DNA from: Lachnospiraceae bacterium
Lineage (GTDB): Bacteria; Bacillota; Clostridia; Lachnospirales; Lachnospiraceae
Assembly: GCA_024681795.1 (NCBI GenBank)
Contig: JAILAD010000049.1
Span: 1-53,623, forward strand
Reading direction: 5' to 3'
Length of the DNA: 53,623 bases
The position numbers and the translations under genes were made by a program. Shown here in pieces: positions 41,145 to 50,143 of this stretch. Within the stretch, counting starts at the first letter, position 1. Each line of letters starts with the position of its first letter. The notes beneath the pieces are model-generated. The model ran no database searches, was not told the DNA's origin, and worked only from the letters and a program-made list of their open reading frames with translations.

Positions 41145-41648
41145 TCAGTACGAGGAAATCGTGTCCCCGTCATCTCCGACATCCTTCTTAAAGCTCCTTA
41201 CCACAACAAAATAACTGTAGGAATCGTTTACCCTGATTTCCACACGGTCCCCCACCTTATGATGCAGAAGGGATTTTCCGAGCGGTGATTCGATGCTGGC
41301 GCATCCGTTTAAGGAGTCACTTCGGATTCCGGTAACGATTTTATAGGTTTCCTCCGCATCATCCTCTTCAATATACAGCGTAACCAGACTGTTGATCCCG
41401 ATTTCGTCTTCCTTGGAAGTATCCTCAATCACGTTAGCCGTGTTGATCATTTTCTCGAGATAACGGATTCGGCTGTTGTTGCGGTTATTGTCCCTTTTCG
41501 CCACATAATACTCGAAATTCTCGCTTAAGTCGCCCTGCGCCCTCGCTTCCTTTAAGCTCTCCAAAAGTTTCGGTCTTAAGGTCAGTTTGCGATATTCAAT
41601 CTCTTCTTCGATTTTTTTAATATCGGATGCCGTTAAGTTTTCAGCCAT
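41145..41648 (-). CDS. greA: Transcription elongation factor GreA-like
   Basis: A 167-residue protein from the ATG at 41648 (GTGAGG 6 nt upstream; a GTG at 41660 would lie over that site). The coiled-coil N terminus contains the catalytic tip ARAQGDLSENFEYYVAKRDN, whose acidic pair helps RNA polymerase cleave stalled transcripts. The FKBP-like C-terminal half is divergent (SPLGKSLLHHKVGDRVEI) and ends GDDGDTISSY, a longer tail than usual. Backtracked-complex rescue is the expected role. Confidence 0.9.
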   Translation of the reverse strand: MAENLTASDIKKIEEEIEYRKLTLRPKLLESLKEARAQGDLSENFEYYVAKRDNNRNNSRIRYLEKMINTANVIEDTSKEDEIGINSLVTLYIEEDDAEETYKIVTGIRSDSLNGCASIESPLGKSLLHHKVGDRVEIRVNDSYSYFVVVRSFKKDVGDDGDTISSY

Positions 41649-41669
41649 GTTTGTCCTCACTTATAAGAC

Positions 41670-41689
41670 GGGGGCTTTTTCAAGCCCCC
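41670..41689. terminator. Strong hairpin upstream of greA
   Basis: GGGGGCTT (41670-41677) pairs with AAGCCCCC (41682-41689), 4-nt loop. On the plus strand a T-rich stretch follows, but no plus-strand gene is nearby. On the minus strand it lies in the greA leader, 22 nt before the ATG. It may be a leader hairpin or a terminator of antisense transcripts. Confidence 0.6.
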
Positions 41690-41791
41690 TTTGTTTTATG
41701 TTTTATTATTTCGCCGGCTTTCATATCCGTTATTTACCGGCTTCTGTTTATCGGTTGTCAGAGAATTCTTAATTCCCGCCGTAGCAGTGCT

Positions 41792-42361
41792 TTATGCTTT
41801 GGAAATGAGCACACCGTGAACCACGTTCGTAATTCCGCTCACAATCAGTACAATGGAAATAATGATGACGAAGATTTTTCCGACATCCGTACCGAACTTA
41901 ATCGGATATACGATTGCAAGGAGTCCGAGGATAATCCCGATAATTCCGAAAATCAGGGATGCAATCCAGCCCTTTGCTTTTGCCTTGTTCGCAGCCAATG
42001 CTTCTTTTACCTTAAACCCGCCGTCCAAAAGCAGAAAGATTCCGAGGAAAACGGAAATAATCCATACAATCATCTGCGGCATGATAATTAAAATGACGCC
42101 TGCCGCGATTGCCAGAATTCCGATCACAAGGCTCTTGATATTCGGCTTTACTATATCATCGTCCTTCTTCGTAATACTTCTTACGAAAGAAACAATGTTT
42201 ACAATTGCGGCAATAAAGAGAATGCCTGCCACAACCCATCCTACGATATTGCCCAGTACGTTAAAAATATTTCCCGCAAAAACAATTCCGAGGATGCCCA
42301 ATGCCACCAGAACAATTCCCAGAATCAGGCTTCTCATTACAACTTCTTTTTTTGCTTCCAT
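41792..42361 (-). CDS. HdeD / DUF308 family membrane protein
   Basis: A 189-residue protein with six hydrophobic segments arranged as three DUF308 pairs, such as LILGIVLVALGILGIVFAG, LVIGILAIAAGVILIIM and LIFGIIGIILGLLAIV. The family includes the acid-resistance protein HdeD. It may help tolerance of envelope stress; mechanism unknown. GGGGGG precedes the ATG at 42361, and a second ATG (MRSLIL) follows at residue 9. Free-standing between greA and the CofE-like gene. Confidence 0.82.
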   Translation of the reverse strand: MEAKKEVVMRSLILGIVLVALGILGIVFAGNIFNVLGNIVGWVVAGILFIAAIVNIVSFVRSITKKDDDIVKPNIKSLVIGILAIAAGVILIIMPQMIVWIISVFLGIFLLLDGGFKVKEALAANKAKAKGWIASLIFGIIGIILGLLAIVYPIKFGTDVGKIFVIIISIVLIVSGITNVVHGVLISKA

Positions 42362-42483
42362 AAATCAAATCCCCCCTTCAGGTATTCAACAAAACCACTT
42401 TCATTTTATTTCAAAATCCCCTTATTTGCAATATTTCCTCGCAAATAAGGGGAATGCTTTTCATATGTTTCCAAAATGTTTTC

Positions 42484-43680
42484 TTATGCCGTCGTATAGT
42501 TATCAAAATATCCCTGAATCAGTACAATCGGAGTACCCTTGTCACCGGATCCGGAAGTCAGGTCGCAAAGCGATCCGATAAGATCCGTAAGCTGTCTCGG
42601 CGTGGTTCCCTGGGAAGCCATGTTTCCGACCAGATTGGACTGCTTTGCCTTGATGCTCTCGGAGATGGCATTCTTTAACGCCTCACCGGAAAGAGAAGCA
42701 AAATCATTGTCTGCAAGATATTTTAATTTCAACTCGTTCGGAGTTCCGATCAAACCGTCGGTAAATGCGGGGGATACCACGGGATCCGCAAGCTCCCAGA
42801 TTTTTCCCCGGGGATCCTTGAATGCGCCGTCACCGTAAACCATAACTTCAACATGCTTTCCGGTACGCTCCAAAATCTGCTCCTGAATTTCAAGAACAAG
42901 AGCCTTGCACTCTTCTCTCGGGAACAGTTTTACCTTGTTCTCGGTCGATTTGTTGGAACCGAGAAGTCCGTAATTTGTATTGTAACCGCTGCCGTTAACG
43001 GAAGCCGTCATAATATCGTCAAGTCCGCAAACCACTTTTGCTCCGCCGGCAAGTAAAATTCTCTTGGTACGCTTTCTTGTATGAATGTCGCAGTTGATGA
43101 TGCAGTCGGTATAGTCAAGAATCGTCTTTGCCTGGTTTGCAAATACAACCTCTACCTCGGCACCTTCTTCCTTGATAATGTCGGAATAGTACTCAATATA
43201 ATCAACACCGGTAAATTCGTGCTTGTTATAACCGAAAATCTCTCTGTATTTCTCCAGAGACAAAACATCGGAATAGGGATTGATTCCCGCATCGTCAATC
43301 TGATCCCAGGTAAGAAGTGCATTTCCGACTTCGTCGGAAGGATAGCTTAACATCAGCACAACCTTTTTGCAGCCTCTTGCAATGCCCTTTAAGTTGATGG
43401 CAAAGCGGTTTCTGGAAAGAATCGGGAAAATAACTCCGACCGTCTCCCCGCCAAGTTTATTCTTTACATCCTCTGCAATATCGTCTACGGATGCGTAATT
43501 TCCCTGTGCTCTTGCAACAATGGACTCGGTCAGTGCGATAACGTCACGGTCACGAAGCTCGAACCCTTCGCTTTTAGCCGCACCGAGAACGCTCTCTACC
43601 GCAATATCAACCAGGTTGTCACCCTCTCTGATAATCGGACAGCGAATACCGCGGGATACTGTGCCTACTCTTCTTTCCAT
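42484..43680 (-). CDS. CofE-like F420-0:L-glutamate ligase family protein
   Basis: A 398-residue protein related to coenzyme F420-0:glutamate ligase. GTVSRGIRCPIIREGDNL at the N terminus, ALTESIVARAQGNY and VYGDGAFKDPRGKIWELADPVV fit the family, which adds glutamate with GTP. It is longer than archaeal CofE (about 250). No other F420 gene is in the window, and this lineage is not known for F420, so another substrate is likely. The C terminus ends IQGYFDNYTTA. AAGGAGGG precedes the ATG. Confidence 0.82.
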   Translation of the reverse strand: MERRVGTVSRGIRCPIIREGDNLVDIAVESVLGAAKSEGFELRDRDVIALTESIVARAQGNYASVDDIAEDVKNKLGGETVGVIFPILSRNRFAINLKGIARGCKKVVLMLSYPSDEVGNALLTWDQIDDAGINPYSDVLSLEKYREIFGYNKHEFTGVDYIEYYSDIIKEEGAEVEVVFANQAKTILDYTDCIINCDIHTRKRTKRILLAGGAKVVCGLDDIMTASVNGSGYNTNYGLLGSNKSTENKVKLFPREECKALVLEIQEQILERTGKHVEVMVYGDGAFKDPRGKIWELADPVVSPAFTDGLIGTPNELKLKYLADNDFASLSGEALKNAISESIKAKQSNLVGNMASQGTTPRQLTDLIGSLCDLTSGSGDKGTPIVLIQGYFDNYTTA

Positions 43681-43732
43681 TCCTTAAACCCTCCTTGAAG
43701 TCTTTCTCTTTGTCGTTTTACTTTTACCGTTT

Positions 43733-44917
43733 TTACTTCGGCATTCCGTTAATCGTCACATGCTCTTTTAAATAATCAAGCACGGCAAACATAATTGCGG
43801 ACTGGTTTAAAAATCCCTCGCCGTAAGTCTCCACCATCTGCGGACGGAACTGCTCCGTAATTCCGTAAGAACCGTAAACATCTTCCACGTTCCGGTCCGT
43901 TACGGTAAGTCCGGCATCCTCGTAGATTGCCTGGTAAACAAGCATCTGGTCGGCGAGTTTCTCCGCCTGTGCCCGAAGCTGTGCATAATATTCCTTCTTG
44001 TCCAATCCGATATACTCATCAAAGGAAGAATACATCGGCTGTCCGTATGTCGATGTGTAGTACTGGTTATAACTGTTGAACTGGTTGATGTCCGAACCCT
44101 TGGTCAGAGCCATCAGTCCTTTTACATAGGATTCCGGATAGGAATTGACTTTGGAATTTTCATTCACGTATTCCTGCAGGAATTCATTTAAATTCTTTTC
44201 ATACTGCTCATCTTTGTATTTTTTGATAAATGCATCCGCCGTTCTTGCTTCTTCGGAAAGATTTGCCTGTACAAACGCGTCATCAAATTTCTGTTCCTCA
44301 TAGATTCCGTTTATCGTAATCTGGAAAACCGCATCTTTTCCGGCAACGTCCGCGTTTCCGTAATCCTCCGGGAAAGTTACGTTGATGGCAAATTTATCGC
44401 CCGCCTTATGTCCGCAGAGCTGTTCCTCAAAATCGTCAATAAAGCCTGCCTGACCGACCACGATATCGGTACCGTTTCCCTGCGTGCTTCCGCCGTCAAA
44501 TTCCACACCGCCGATACTGCCGACGTAGTCGATATTGATGGAATCGCCTTTTTTCACTTCACGGTCTAAGTCCATGGTATACGCCTTGTAATCCGCCAGA
44601 ATTCCGTCGAGATAACTCTTAAGTTCCTCATCGGAAACCGCCAGGTCCGTATACTCCGCGGTAATATTGTTGTAATCGCATAACGTCACGTAATCCGTTG
44701 CCTTCACACCGGAAATCATTCCGTTCTGTTCCAGTCCGACGGAATAATTATCCGTTTCCTTTACGGTAAAGCTTAACGAATATACTACAACCCATGCGAT
44801 GCAGCCGACTACGGCCAGTGCAACCACAATGCTCGCGATTGTAACAATACTTTTCTGAAGTTTGGCTTTCTTTTCCGCTTTTCTTCTTTTTTCCTTCTTT
44901 GCTTCTGTATTTCCCAT
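43733..44917 (-). CDS. Membrane-anchored FKBP / trigger-factor-like folding protein
   Basis: A 394-residue protein. A Lys-rich N terminus precedes one membrane helix (about residues 28-50). The outer part contains an FKBP-type prolyl isomerase domain (GDSINIDYVGSIGGVEFDGG to AVFQITINGI, about residues 125-215) and a helical trigger-factor-like C-terminal arm (EEARTADAFIKKYKDEQYEK onward). It probably assists folding of exported proteins outside the membrane, a role played by PrsA elsewhere (inference). GAGGAA precedes the ATG. Confidence 0.85.
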   Translation of the reverse strand: MGNTEAKKEKRRKAEKKAKLQKSIVTIASIVVALAVVGCIAWVVVYSLSFTVKETDNYSVGLEQNGMISGVKATDYVTLCDYNNITAEYTDLAVSDEELKSYLDGILADYKAYTMDLDREVKKGDSINIDYVGSIGGVEFDGGSTQGNGTDIVVGQAGFIDDFEEQLCGHKAGDKFAINVTFPEDYGNADVAGKDAVFQITINGIYEEQKFDDAFVQANLSEEARTADAFIKKYKDEQYEKNLNEFLQEYVNENSKVNSYPESYVKGLMALTKGSDINQFNSYNQYYTSTYGQPMYSSFDEYIGLDKKEYYAQLRAQAEKLADQMLVYQAIYEDAGLTVTDRNVEDVYGSYGITEQFRPQMVETYGEGFLNQSAIMFAVLDYLKEHVTINGMPK

Positions 44918-44964
44918 ATTTTCCTCAATACTGACCGGTTCGTGTTTTCTTTTACAATCCCGGC

Positions 44965-46629
44965 TTACTTCTTATTCATGTCTTCCTGACGAATCTGTGC
45001 GCGCTTGATTTTACCGCCCAGGGTTTTCGGAAGCTCATCCACGAACTCCACGATTCTCGGGTATTTGTACGGTGCAGTCGCATGCTTTACATGGTTCTGA
45101 AGTTCCTTAATCAGTTCCTCCGAAGGTTCGTATCCCTTTGCAAGAACGATTGTTGCCTTAACAACCTGTCCTCTGATGGGATCCGGTGCAGCCGTAATCG
45201 CACATTCCACAACTGCCGGGTGCTCGATTAAGGCGGATTCTACTTCAAAAGGTCCGATTCTGTAACCGGAACATTTGATTACGTCATCGTGACGTCCTAC
45301 AAACCAGTAATATCCGTCCGTATCTTCCCACGCAACATCCTTTAAGTTATAAACCCCGCTGCCTAAAGCTTCTTTGGTAAGTTCCTCATTTCTGTAGTAT
45401 CCTACAAAAAGTCCCACCGGCGGGTTCTCACGAAGTCCGCAGATGCAGATTTCACCTTCTTCACCCTGTACACACTCCGCACCGTCGGTATTCATCAGGT
45501 GAATATCATAAATCGGGGAGAGTTTTCCGAGTGTTCCGGGTTTTGCCTCAAACCAGGGGAAGTTCGCAATTAAAACAGTACCTTCCGTCTGTCCGAAACC
45601 GGATGCAATTTTATGACCGGTCAGTTCCTCCCAGCGGTTAAATACCTCCGGATTCAGCGGTTCGCCGGCCGTTGCCCAATGCTCAACACTGGATAAATCA
45701 TAGCTCGCAACATCCTCCTGCAGCATGAAACGATACATGGTAGGCGGTGCGCAGAACGTGGTGAGCTTATATTTTTCAATCATCGCAAGCAGATTGTTGG
45801 CATGGAACCTGTCCATATCATATGCAAAAATCGTAGCGCCGCAAATCCACTGCCCGTAAATTTTTCCCCAGCCGAACTTCGCCCAGCCGGAATCGGAAAC
45901 GCTCATGTGAAGCTTGTTTTCCTGCACCTGCTGCCAATATTTCGCGGTAACGATATGGCCGAGCGGGTGGTTATAGTTATGGCAGACCATTTTCGGCATT
46001 CCGGTGGTTCCGGAAGTGAAATAAATCTGCATAATATCGGTATTGGTGGTTGCTTCTTTTCCGACGGGACGCTTAAAGGTGTCCGGATATTTCATGAATT
46101 CCTCGTCAAAATTAAGCCACCCTTCTTTGTTCTCGTTCGTAACATAAATTTCCTGAATGCAGGGTGCTTCGGGACGGGCAAGTTCCATCTGCTCCATAAC
46201 GTAAGGATCGTTTACGCAGATGAACGCCTTGATTTCCGCAGCATTTGCACGGTAAGCAATATCCTTTTTGGTAAGCTGCAAAGTACCCGGAATAAAGATA
46301 ACTCCGAGTTTCATAAGACCCACTGCGGCAACCCAGTACTCCCAGCGGCGTCTCAGAATCAGCATTACCACATCGCCTTTTTTGAAGCCCTTTTCGGCAA
46401 ACATGTTTGCAACCCGGTTGGACATTTTGGAAATGTCCGTAAAGGTAAAGGTTCTCTCGTTTCCGTGGTCATCACACCAGACAAGTGCCCGTTTTTCCGG
46501 CTCTGTCTCGGCCCATGCATCCACGATATCGTATCCGAAATTAAATCCGTTCGGAATGTTTACTTTGTAATTTTTCTTAAAATCCTCATAAGAATCAAAC
46601 TCGATTCTCGGTAAAAACTTTTCTAACAT
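44965..46629 (-). CDS. AMP-forming acyl-CoA synthetase
   Basis: A 554-residue enzyme of the ANL superfamily, closest in look to medium-chain (ACSM-type) acyl-CoA synthetases. It adenylates an acid and makes its CoA thioester. FTSGTTGMPKMV is the P-loop-like motif, GFGQTEGTVL motif A5, DVAWEDTDGYYWFVGRHDDVIKCSGYRIGPFEVE the hinge, and TLGGKIKR near the end has the catalytic Lys. It is the last gene of the 2-oxoacid oxidoreductase cluster, 67 bp after the XRE-cupin gene, so isobutyrate- or isovalerate-type acids are likely substrates. Confidence 0.9.
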   Translation of the reverse strand: MLEKFLPRIEFDSYEDFKKNYKVNIPNGFNFGYDIVDAWAETEPEKRALVWCDDHGNERTFTFTDISKMSNRVANMFAEKGFKKGDVVMLILRRRWEYWVAAVGLMKLGVIFIPGTLQLTKKDIAYRANAAEIKAFICVNDPYVMEQMELARPEAPCIQEIYVTNENKEGWLNFDEEFMKYPDTFKRPVGKEATTNTDIMQIYFTSGTTGMPKMVCHNYNHPLGHIVTAKYWQQVQENKLHMSVSDSGWAKFGWGKIYGQWICGATIFAYDMDRFHANNLLAMIEKYKLTTFCAPPTMYRFMLQEDVASYDLSSVEHWATAGEPLNPEVFNRWEELTGHKIASGFGQTEGTVLIANFPWFEAKPGTLGKLSPIYDIHLMNTDGAECVQGEEGEICICGLRENPPVGLFVGYYRNEELTKEALGSGVYNLKDVAWEDTDGYYWFVGRHDDVIKCSGYRIGPFEVESALIEHPAVVECAITAAPDPIRGQVVKATIVLAKGYEPSEELIKELQNHVKHATAPYKYPRIVEFVDELPKTLGGKIKRAQIRQEDMNKK

Positions 46630-46695
46630 TGTCTCTCTCCAATCTCACCCGGAATTTACCTGCGCATATGGCAAAATGTCCGGTCCGCCGCATCC

Positions 46696-47244
46696 TTACT
46701 CGGCAATCATGGTAAGGAAGATAGCCGGCTCATCACCGCCGCATCTCTGTCCGTGCGGGTAATTCGGGTTAAAATAAATACTGTCGCCTGCATGTAATAC
46801 CAATTCCTTGTCACCGTGGGTGACGACGACAGTTCCCTTTAAGACGAGGTTGAATTCCTCGCCCCTGTGAGAGACTAAATCCGCCGGCTTGTCGGACGGA
46901 TCGAGTGTTACGATGAAGGGCTGCATGATTTCATTGGCATAGTGGAATGCCAGATCCTGAAAATGATAGCCCGGGTAACGGTCTGCAATTTTTCCTTCGC
47001 CCTTTCTTACGACCTGATAGGTGTTCAGCTTTGCGCTGACACCTGTCAGAATCTCGGAAAAGTCCACTTTATACATTTTGGAAAGCTGGTAAAGTACGTT
47101 GATGGGAATCCCCTGTCCGTCGGCTTCGTACTGTCTGTACTCTTCCACGGGAACACCCAGACGCGCAGCTACCTCCTCTTCGGTATACTCACAGATTTCG
47201 CGCAGCTCTTTGATTCGCATTGCAATTTCTTTTACTTCATCCAT
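46696..47244 (-). CDS. XRE-cupin transcriptional regulator
   Basis: A 182-residue regulator. Residues 5-60 are an XRE helix-turn-helix (LREICEYTEEEVAARLGVPVEEYRQYE); residues about 110-180 are a cupin barrel with FNLVLKGTVVVTHGDKELVLHAGDSIYFNPNYPHGQRC, which likely binds a small metabolite. It lies between the oxidoreductase gamma gene and the acyl-CoA synthetase gene, so it probably responds to an acid or CoA thioester of that pathway. AAGGAG precedes the ATG. The 17-nt repeat array just upstream may be its operator. Confidence 0.9.
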   Translation of the reverse strand: MDEVKEIAMRIKELREICEYTEEEVAARLGVPVEEYRQYEADGQGIPINVLYQLSKMYKVDFSEILTGVSAKLNTYQVVRKGEGKIADRYPGYHFQDLAFHYANEIMQPFIVTLDPSDKPADLVSHRGEEFNLVLKGTVVVTHGDKELVLHAGDSIYFNPNYPHGQRCGGDEPAIFLTMIAE

Positions 47245-47263
47245 ACCGAATCTCCTTATCTTT

Positions 47264-47360
47264 TTTTATTATGCACTCTGTTTCATTATGCATCTGATTA
47301 TGCATTCTGTTTCATTGTGCGTTCAGTTTCTTTATGCTTTCTGCTTCTTTATGCGTTCTG
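47264..47360. repeat. Tandem 17-nt repeats upstream of the XRE-cupin gene
   Basis: Five full units (47264-47280, 47293-47309, 47310-47326, 47327-47343, 47344-47360) and one 12-nt partial (47281-47292). The minus-strand consensus is CAGAAYGCATAAWGAAA. The array includes the gamma-subunit stop codon and ends 20 bp before the XRE-cupin start. It may be a regulator-binding array or slipped-strand repeats. Confidence 0.85.
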
Positions 47361-47885
47361 TCCGATTTCAAGCGCTTTCTGGTTTAATTCAAGCATGGCT
47401 GCCTTCTTGGGCGGAATTACCTTCTGAATTGCACCGTCAAGTGCCTCTTTGGAACAGAAACCGAGTTCTTTGAACATCTTTCCTACCAGAATGATGATTG
47501 CACAGCTGTGCATATTGTTCTCGTCCGCAATTTTCGTTGCATCCACATAATATACGTTTACATCGGTACGCTCTACTTTGATGTCAATCATGGAGCTGTC
47601 CACAAGAATCGTTCCGCCGGGAACCACCTTGTCAACGAACTTCTCCAGGGAAGGACGGTTCATTGCAATTAATACATCAGGGGTGGTAACAAGCGGGGAA
47701 CCGATGGATTCGTCGGATAATACAACGGAACAGTTACAGGTTCCTCCTCTCATCTCGGGACCGTAGGAGGGAAGCCAGGAAAGTTCCTTTCCGTCCAAAA
47801 GTCCTGAATACGCAATTGTTTTGCCGGCAAAAAGGATACCCTGTCCGCCGAAACCTGCCAGTAAAATATTCAATGTGTTAGCCAT
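47349..47885 (-). CDS. 2-oxoacid:ferredoxin oxidoreductase, gamma subunit
   Basis: A 178-residue gamma-type subunit. LLAGFGGQGILFAGKTIAYSGLLDG is the CoA-binding-domain signature of this class, and SWLPSYGPEMRGGTCNCSVVLSD the conserved central part. It joins the alpha and beta subunits to make an enzyme that oxidises a 2-oxoacid to acyl-CoA with ferredoxin as acceptor. The ATG overlaps the beta stop (TAATG). The 3' end is the tandem-repeat sequence, so the last residues (GQNA) are repeat-encoded. Confidence 0.92.
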   Translation of the reverse strand: MANTLNILLAGFGGQGILFAGKTIAYSGLLDGKELSWLPSYGPEMRGGTCNCSVVLSDESIGSPLVTTPDVLIAMNRPSLEKFVDKVVPGGTILVDSSMIDIKVERTDVNVYYVDATKIADENNMHSCAIIILVGKMFKELGFCSKEALDGAIQKVIPPKKAAMLELNQKALEIGQNA

Positions 47886-48640
47886 TACTGCTGTCCTCCT
47901 TCCGCTGTTACATCCTTATAAACTCCTAAAGGATAATAAGGAAGCATATTGTCACGAAGCCAGTTTACTGCTTCTGCGGGAGAAAGTCCCCAGTTGGTCG
48001 GGCAGGTGGAAACCACTTCGATAATGGAATATCCGCGCTTGTTAATCTGATTTTCAAAGCCCTTCTTAATGGCTTTCTTTGCTTCTCTTACATGAGCCAC
48101 GTTATCAACGGTTACACGCTGTGCAAGTGCGGTTCCGCTTAATGTGGAAAGCAGCTCGCAGACACGAATCGGATAACCTGCCGTCTTTACGTCACGTCCG
48201 TAAGGAGAGGTCTGGGTTACCTGTCCGGGAAGGGATGTAGGAGCCATCTGTCCGCCGGTCATACCGTAAATTGCATTGTTAATGAAAATTACGGTAATGT
48301 TCTCTCCTCTTGTTGCGGCATGTACGGTCTCTGCCATACCGATTGCGGCAAGGTCACCGTCACCCTGATAGGTAAAGATTACGTTATCGGGTAATGCTCT
48401 CTTAAGTCCCGTAGCAACTGCGGGTGCACGTCCGTGTGCCGCCTGCACCATGTCACAGTTGAAATAGTTATATGCGAATACGGAGCAGCCTACGGATGCA
48501 ACACCTACGGTGTTTCCTTCCACTCCGAGTTCATCGATTACTTCCGCTACCAGACGATGTACAATACCGTGTGTACATCCCGGGCAATAATGAAAAGGCA
48601 CATCGGATAATGCCTTGGGTTTTTCAAATACGACTGCCAT
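47885..48640 (-). CDS. 2-oxoacid:ferredoxin oxidoreductase, beta subunit
   Basis: A 251-residue thiamine-pyrophosphate-binding subunit. FHYCPGCTHGIVHRLVAEV is the N-terminal part, and YQGDGDLAAIGMAETVHAATRGENITVIFINNAIYGMTGGQMAPT carries the TPP-Mg motif GDGD...NN. It catalyses decarboxylation of the 2-oxoacid. Only 2 nt separate it from the alpha stop. AAAGGAG lies at the end of the alpha gene. The gene order alpha-beta-gamma with separate ferredoxin fits the KOR/VOR group. Confidence 0.93.
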   Translation of the reverse strand: MAVVFEKPKALSDVPFHYCPGCTHGIVHRLVAEVIDELGVEGNTVGVASVGCSVFAYNYFNCDMVQAAHGRAPAVATGLKRALPDNVIFTYQGDGDLAAIGMAETVHAATRGENITVIFINNAIYGMTGGQMAPTSLPGQVTQTSPYGRDVKTAGYPIRVCELLSTLSGTALAQRVTVDNVAHVREAKKAIKKGFENQINKRGYSIIEVVSTCPTNWGLSPAEAVNWLRDNMLPYYPLGVYKDVTAEGGQQ

Positions 48641-48642
48641 TG

Positions 48643-49707
48643 TTAGTTCTCCTTTCCAGCAAGCTTTCTGATTTCGTCAAGTACTTCTGCGGGGGTGGGA
48701 ATTACACCACCGGTACGTCCGAAGAAGGATACCGGCTTTCTTCCGCTGACTACCAGACGCACGTCATCTACCATCTGTCCCATGTTCATCTCCACGCATA
48801 AGAACTGCTTCGTGTGATCCACATGTTTTTCAATGGTTTTATCCGGGAACGGCCACAAAGTAATCGGACGAATCAGTCCGGCTTTGATACCCTCCGCTCT
48901 GGCCTGCATTACCGCGGAACGGGAAACTCTGGAGGATGCGCCGAATGCAACTACAACAACATCGGCATCATCCATCATGAACTCTTCCGCTCTCTGCTCT
49001 TCTGCCTTGATTTTCTCATATCTCTCATAACGCTCTTTAATCAGGTTCTCGAGTTCTTCGGGCTGAATGTAAAGAGAATTGATGATGTTTTTCTTACGCT
49101 GTCCCTTGTGTCCGTTGGTTGCCCAGGGCTTTTCCGCAGCGGGCTCATCCTTCTTCTGAGGGAACTCAACAGGCTCCATCATCTGTCCGAGCATACCGTC
49201 GGAAAGAATCATTGCGGGAACTCTGTATTTTTCACCTACTTCGTAAGCCAAAGATACGAAATCAACCATTTCCTGAATGGTGGAAGGAGCAAGTACGAAT
49301 AACTGAAAATCGCCGTGGCCGAGTGCCTTGGTTGCCTGCCAGTAATCAGACTGGGAAGGCTGGATACCGCCGAGTCCCGGGCCGCCGCGCTGTACGTTGA
49401 TGATTAAAGCGGGAAGGTCGGAACCTCCGATATAGGATACACCCTCGGACTTTAAGCTGATTCCGGGGGAAGAAGATGATGTCATTGCACGAACACCGGC
49501 GCTGGTTGCACCTAAAACCATGTTAACTGCTGCAATTTCAGACTCTGCCTGAAGGAAAACACCGCCTTCCTTCGGTAAACGCTTGGACATGTATGCCGCA
49601 ACTTCCGTCTGCGGAGTGATGGGATAACCGAAGTAATGTCTGCAGCCGCACTGGATTGCAGCTTCTGCCAATGCTTCGTTTCCTTTCATTAATACTTTTT
49701 CTGCCAT
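48643..49707 (-). CDS. vorB: 2-oxoacid:ferredoxin oxidoreductase, alpha subunit (VorB-like)
   Basis: A 354-residue subunit. CRHYFGYPITPQTEVAAYM, TSSSSPGISLKSEGVSYIGGSDLPALIINVQRGGPGLGG and PSQSDYWQATKALGHGD match the pyrimidine-binding subunit of 3-methyl-2-oxobutanoate (branched-chain) ferredoxin oxidoreductases, called VorB by annotators. 2-Oxoglutarate enzymes (KorA) are close relatives, so substrate is not certain. AAGGAG precedes the ATG. The ferredoxin gene lies 99 bp upstream. Confidence 0.9.
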   Translation of the reverse strand: MAEKVLMKGNEALAEAAIQCGCRHYFGYPITPQTEVAAYMSKRLPKEGGVFLQAESEIAAVNMVLGATSAGVRAMTSSSSPGISLKSEGVSYIGGSDLPALIINVQRGGPGLGGIQPSQSDYWQATKALGHGDFQLFVLAPSTIQEMVDFVSLAYEVGEKYRVPAMILSDGMLGQMMEPVEFPQKKDEPAAEKPWATNGHKGQRKKNIINSLYIQPEELENLIKERYERYEKIKAEEQRAEEFMMDDADVVVVAFGASSRVSRSAVMQARAEGIKAGLIRPITLWPFPDKTIEKHVDHTKQFLCVEMNMGQMVDDVRLVVSGRKPVSFFGRTGGVIPTPAEVLDEIRKLAGKEN

Positions 49708-49806
49708 TTTTGTTCTCCTTGTTAGTTGTTAATAATGTAATGTACGGGCAGTTTTTGCTTTGTTGCCCGCAAAAATTTCCGCACCTGTTTCAGTCTGTGC
49801 CGTTTC

Positions 49807-50013
49807 CTATCTTTCAACCGTAATTGCTACATCCGGGCACATGATTGCGCAGGAAGCACAACCTACACAACTCTCCATATCGGTCATGGTTGCAGGGTGA
49901 TAGCCCTTCGCGTTGATGTGGTCCTTTGAAAGCTCCAGAAGCTTCTTGGGGCAAGCTGCTACGCACATTCCGCAACCCTTACAGATGGTTTCGTCAATTG
50001 TAACTTTTGCCAT
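49807..50013 (-). CDS. Ferredoxin-type delta subunit, two 4Fe-4S clusters
   Basis: A 68-residue protein with two cluster motifs: [12 protein letters not shown] and [12 protein letters not shown]. It carries electrons out of the 2-oxoacid oxidoreductase as its delta subunit. The spacing and the short linker are normal. GAGAGG precedes the ATG. It is the first oxidoreductase gene, preceded by a P-loop ATPase gene 130 bp upstream. Confidence 0.94.
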   Translation of the reverse strand: MAKVTIDETICKGCGMCVAACPKKLLELSKDHINAKGYHPATMTDMESCVGCASCAIMCPDVAITVER

Positions 50014-50143
50014 AACTTTTCCTCTCTTTCCATATCCTGATTCATCTTTATTTGAAATGATATATATTATAAAAATTCTTTAAACAGTTACACGGGAATC
50101 CTTTCTCCCATGGAAAAACCGAGATCACACCGAAACGATCGAA

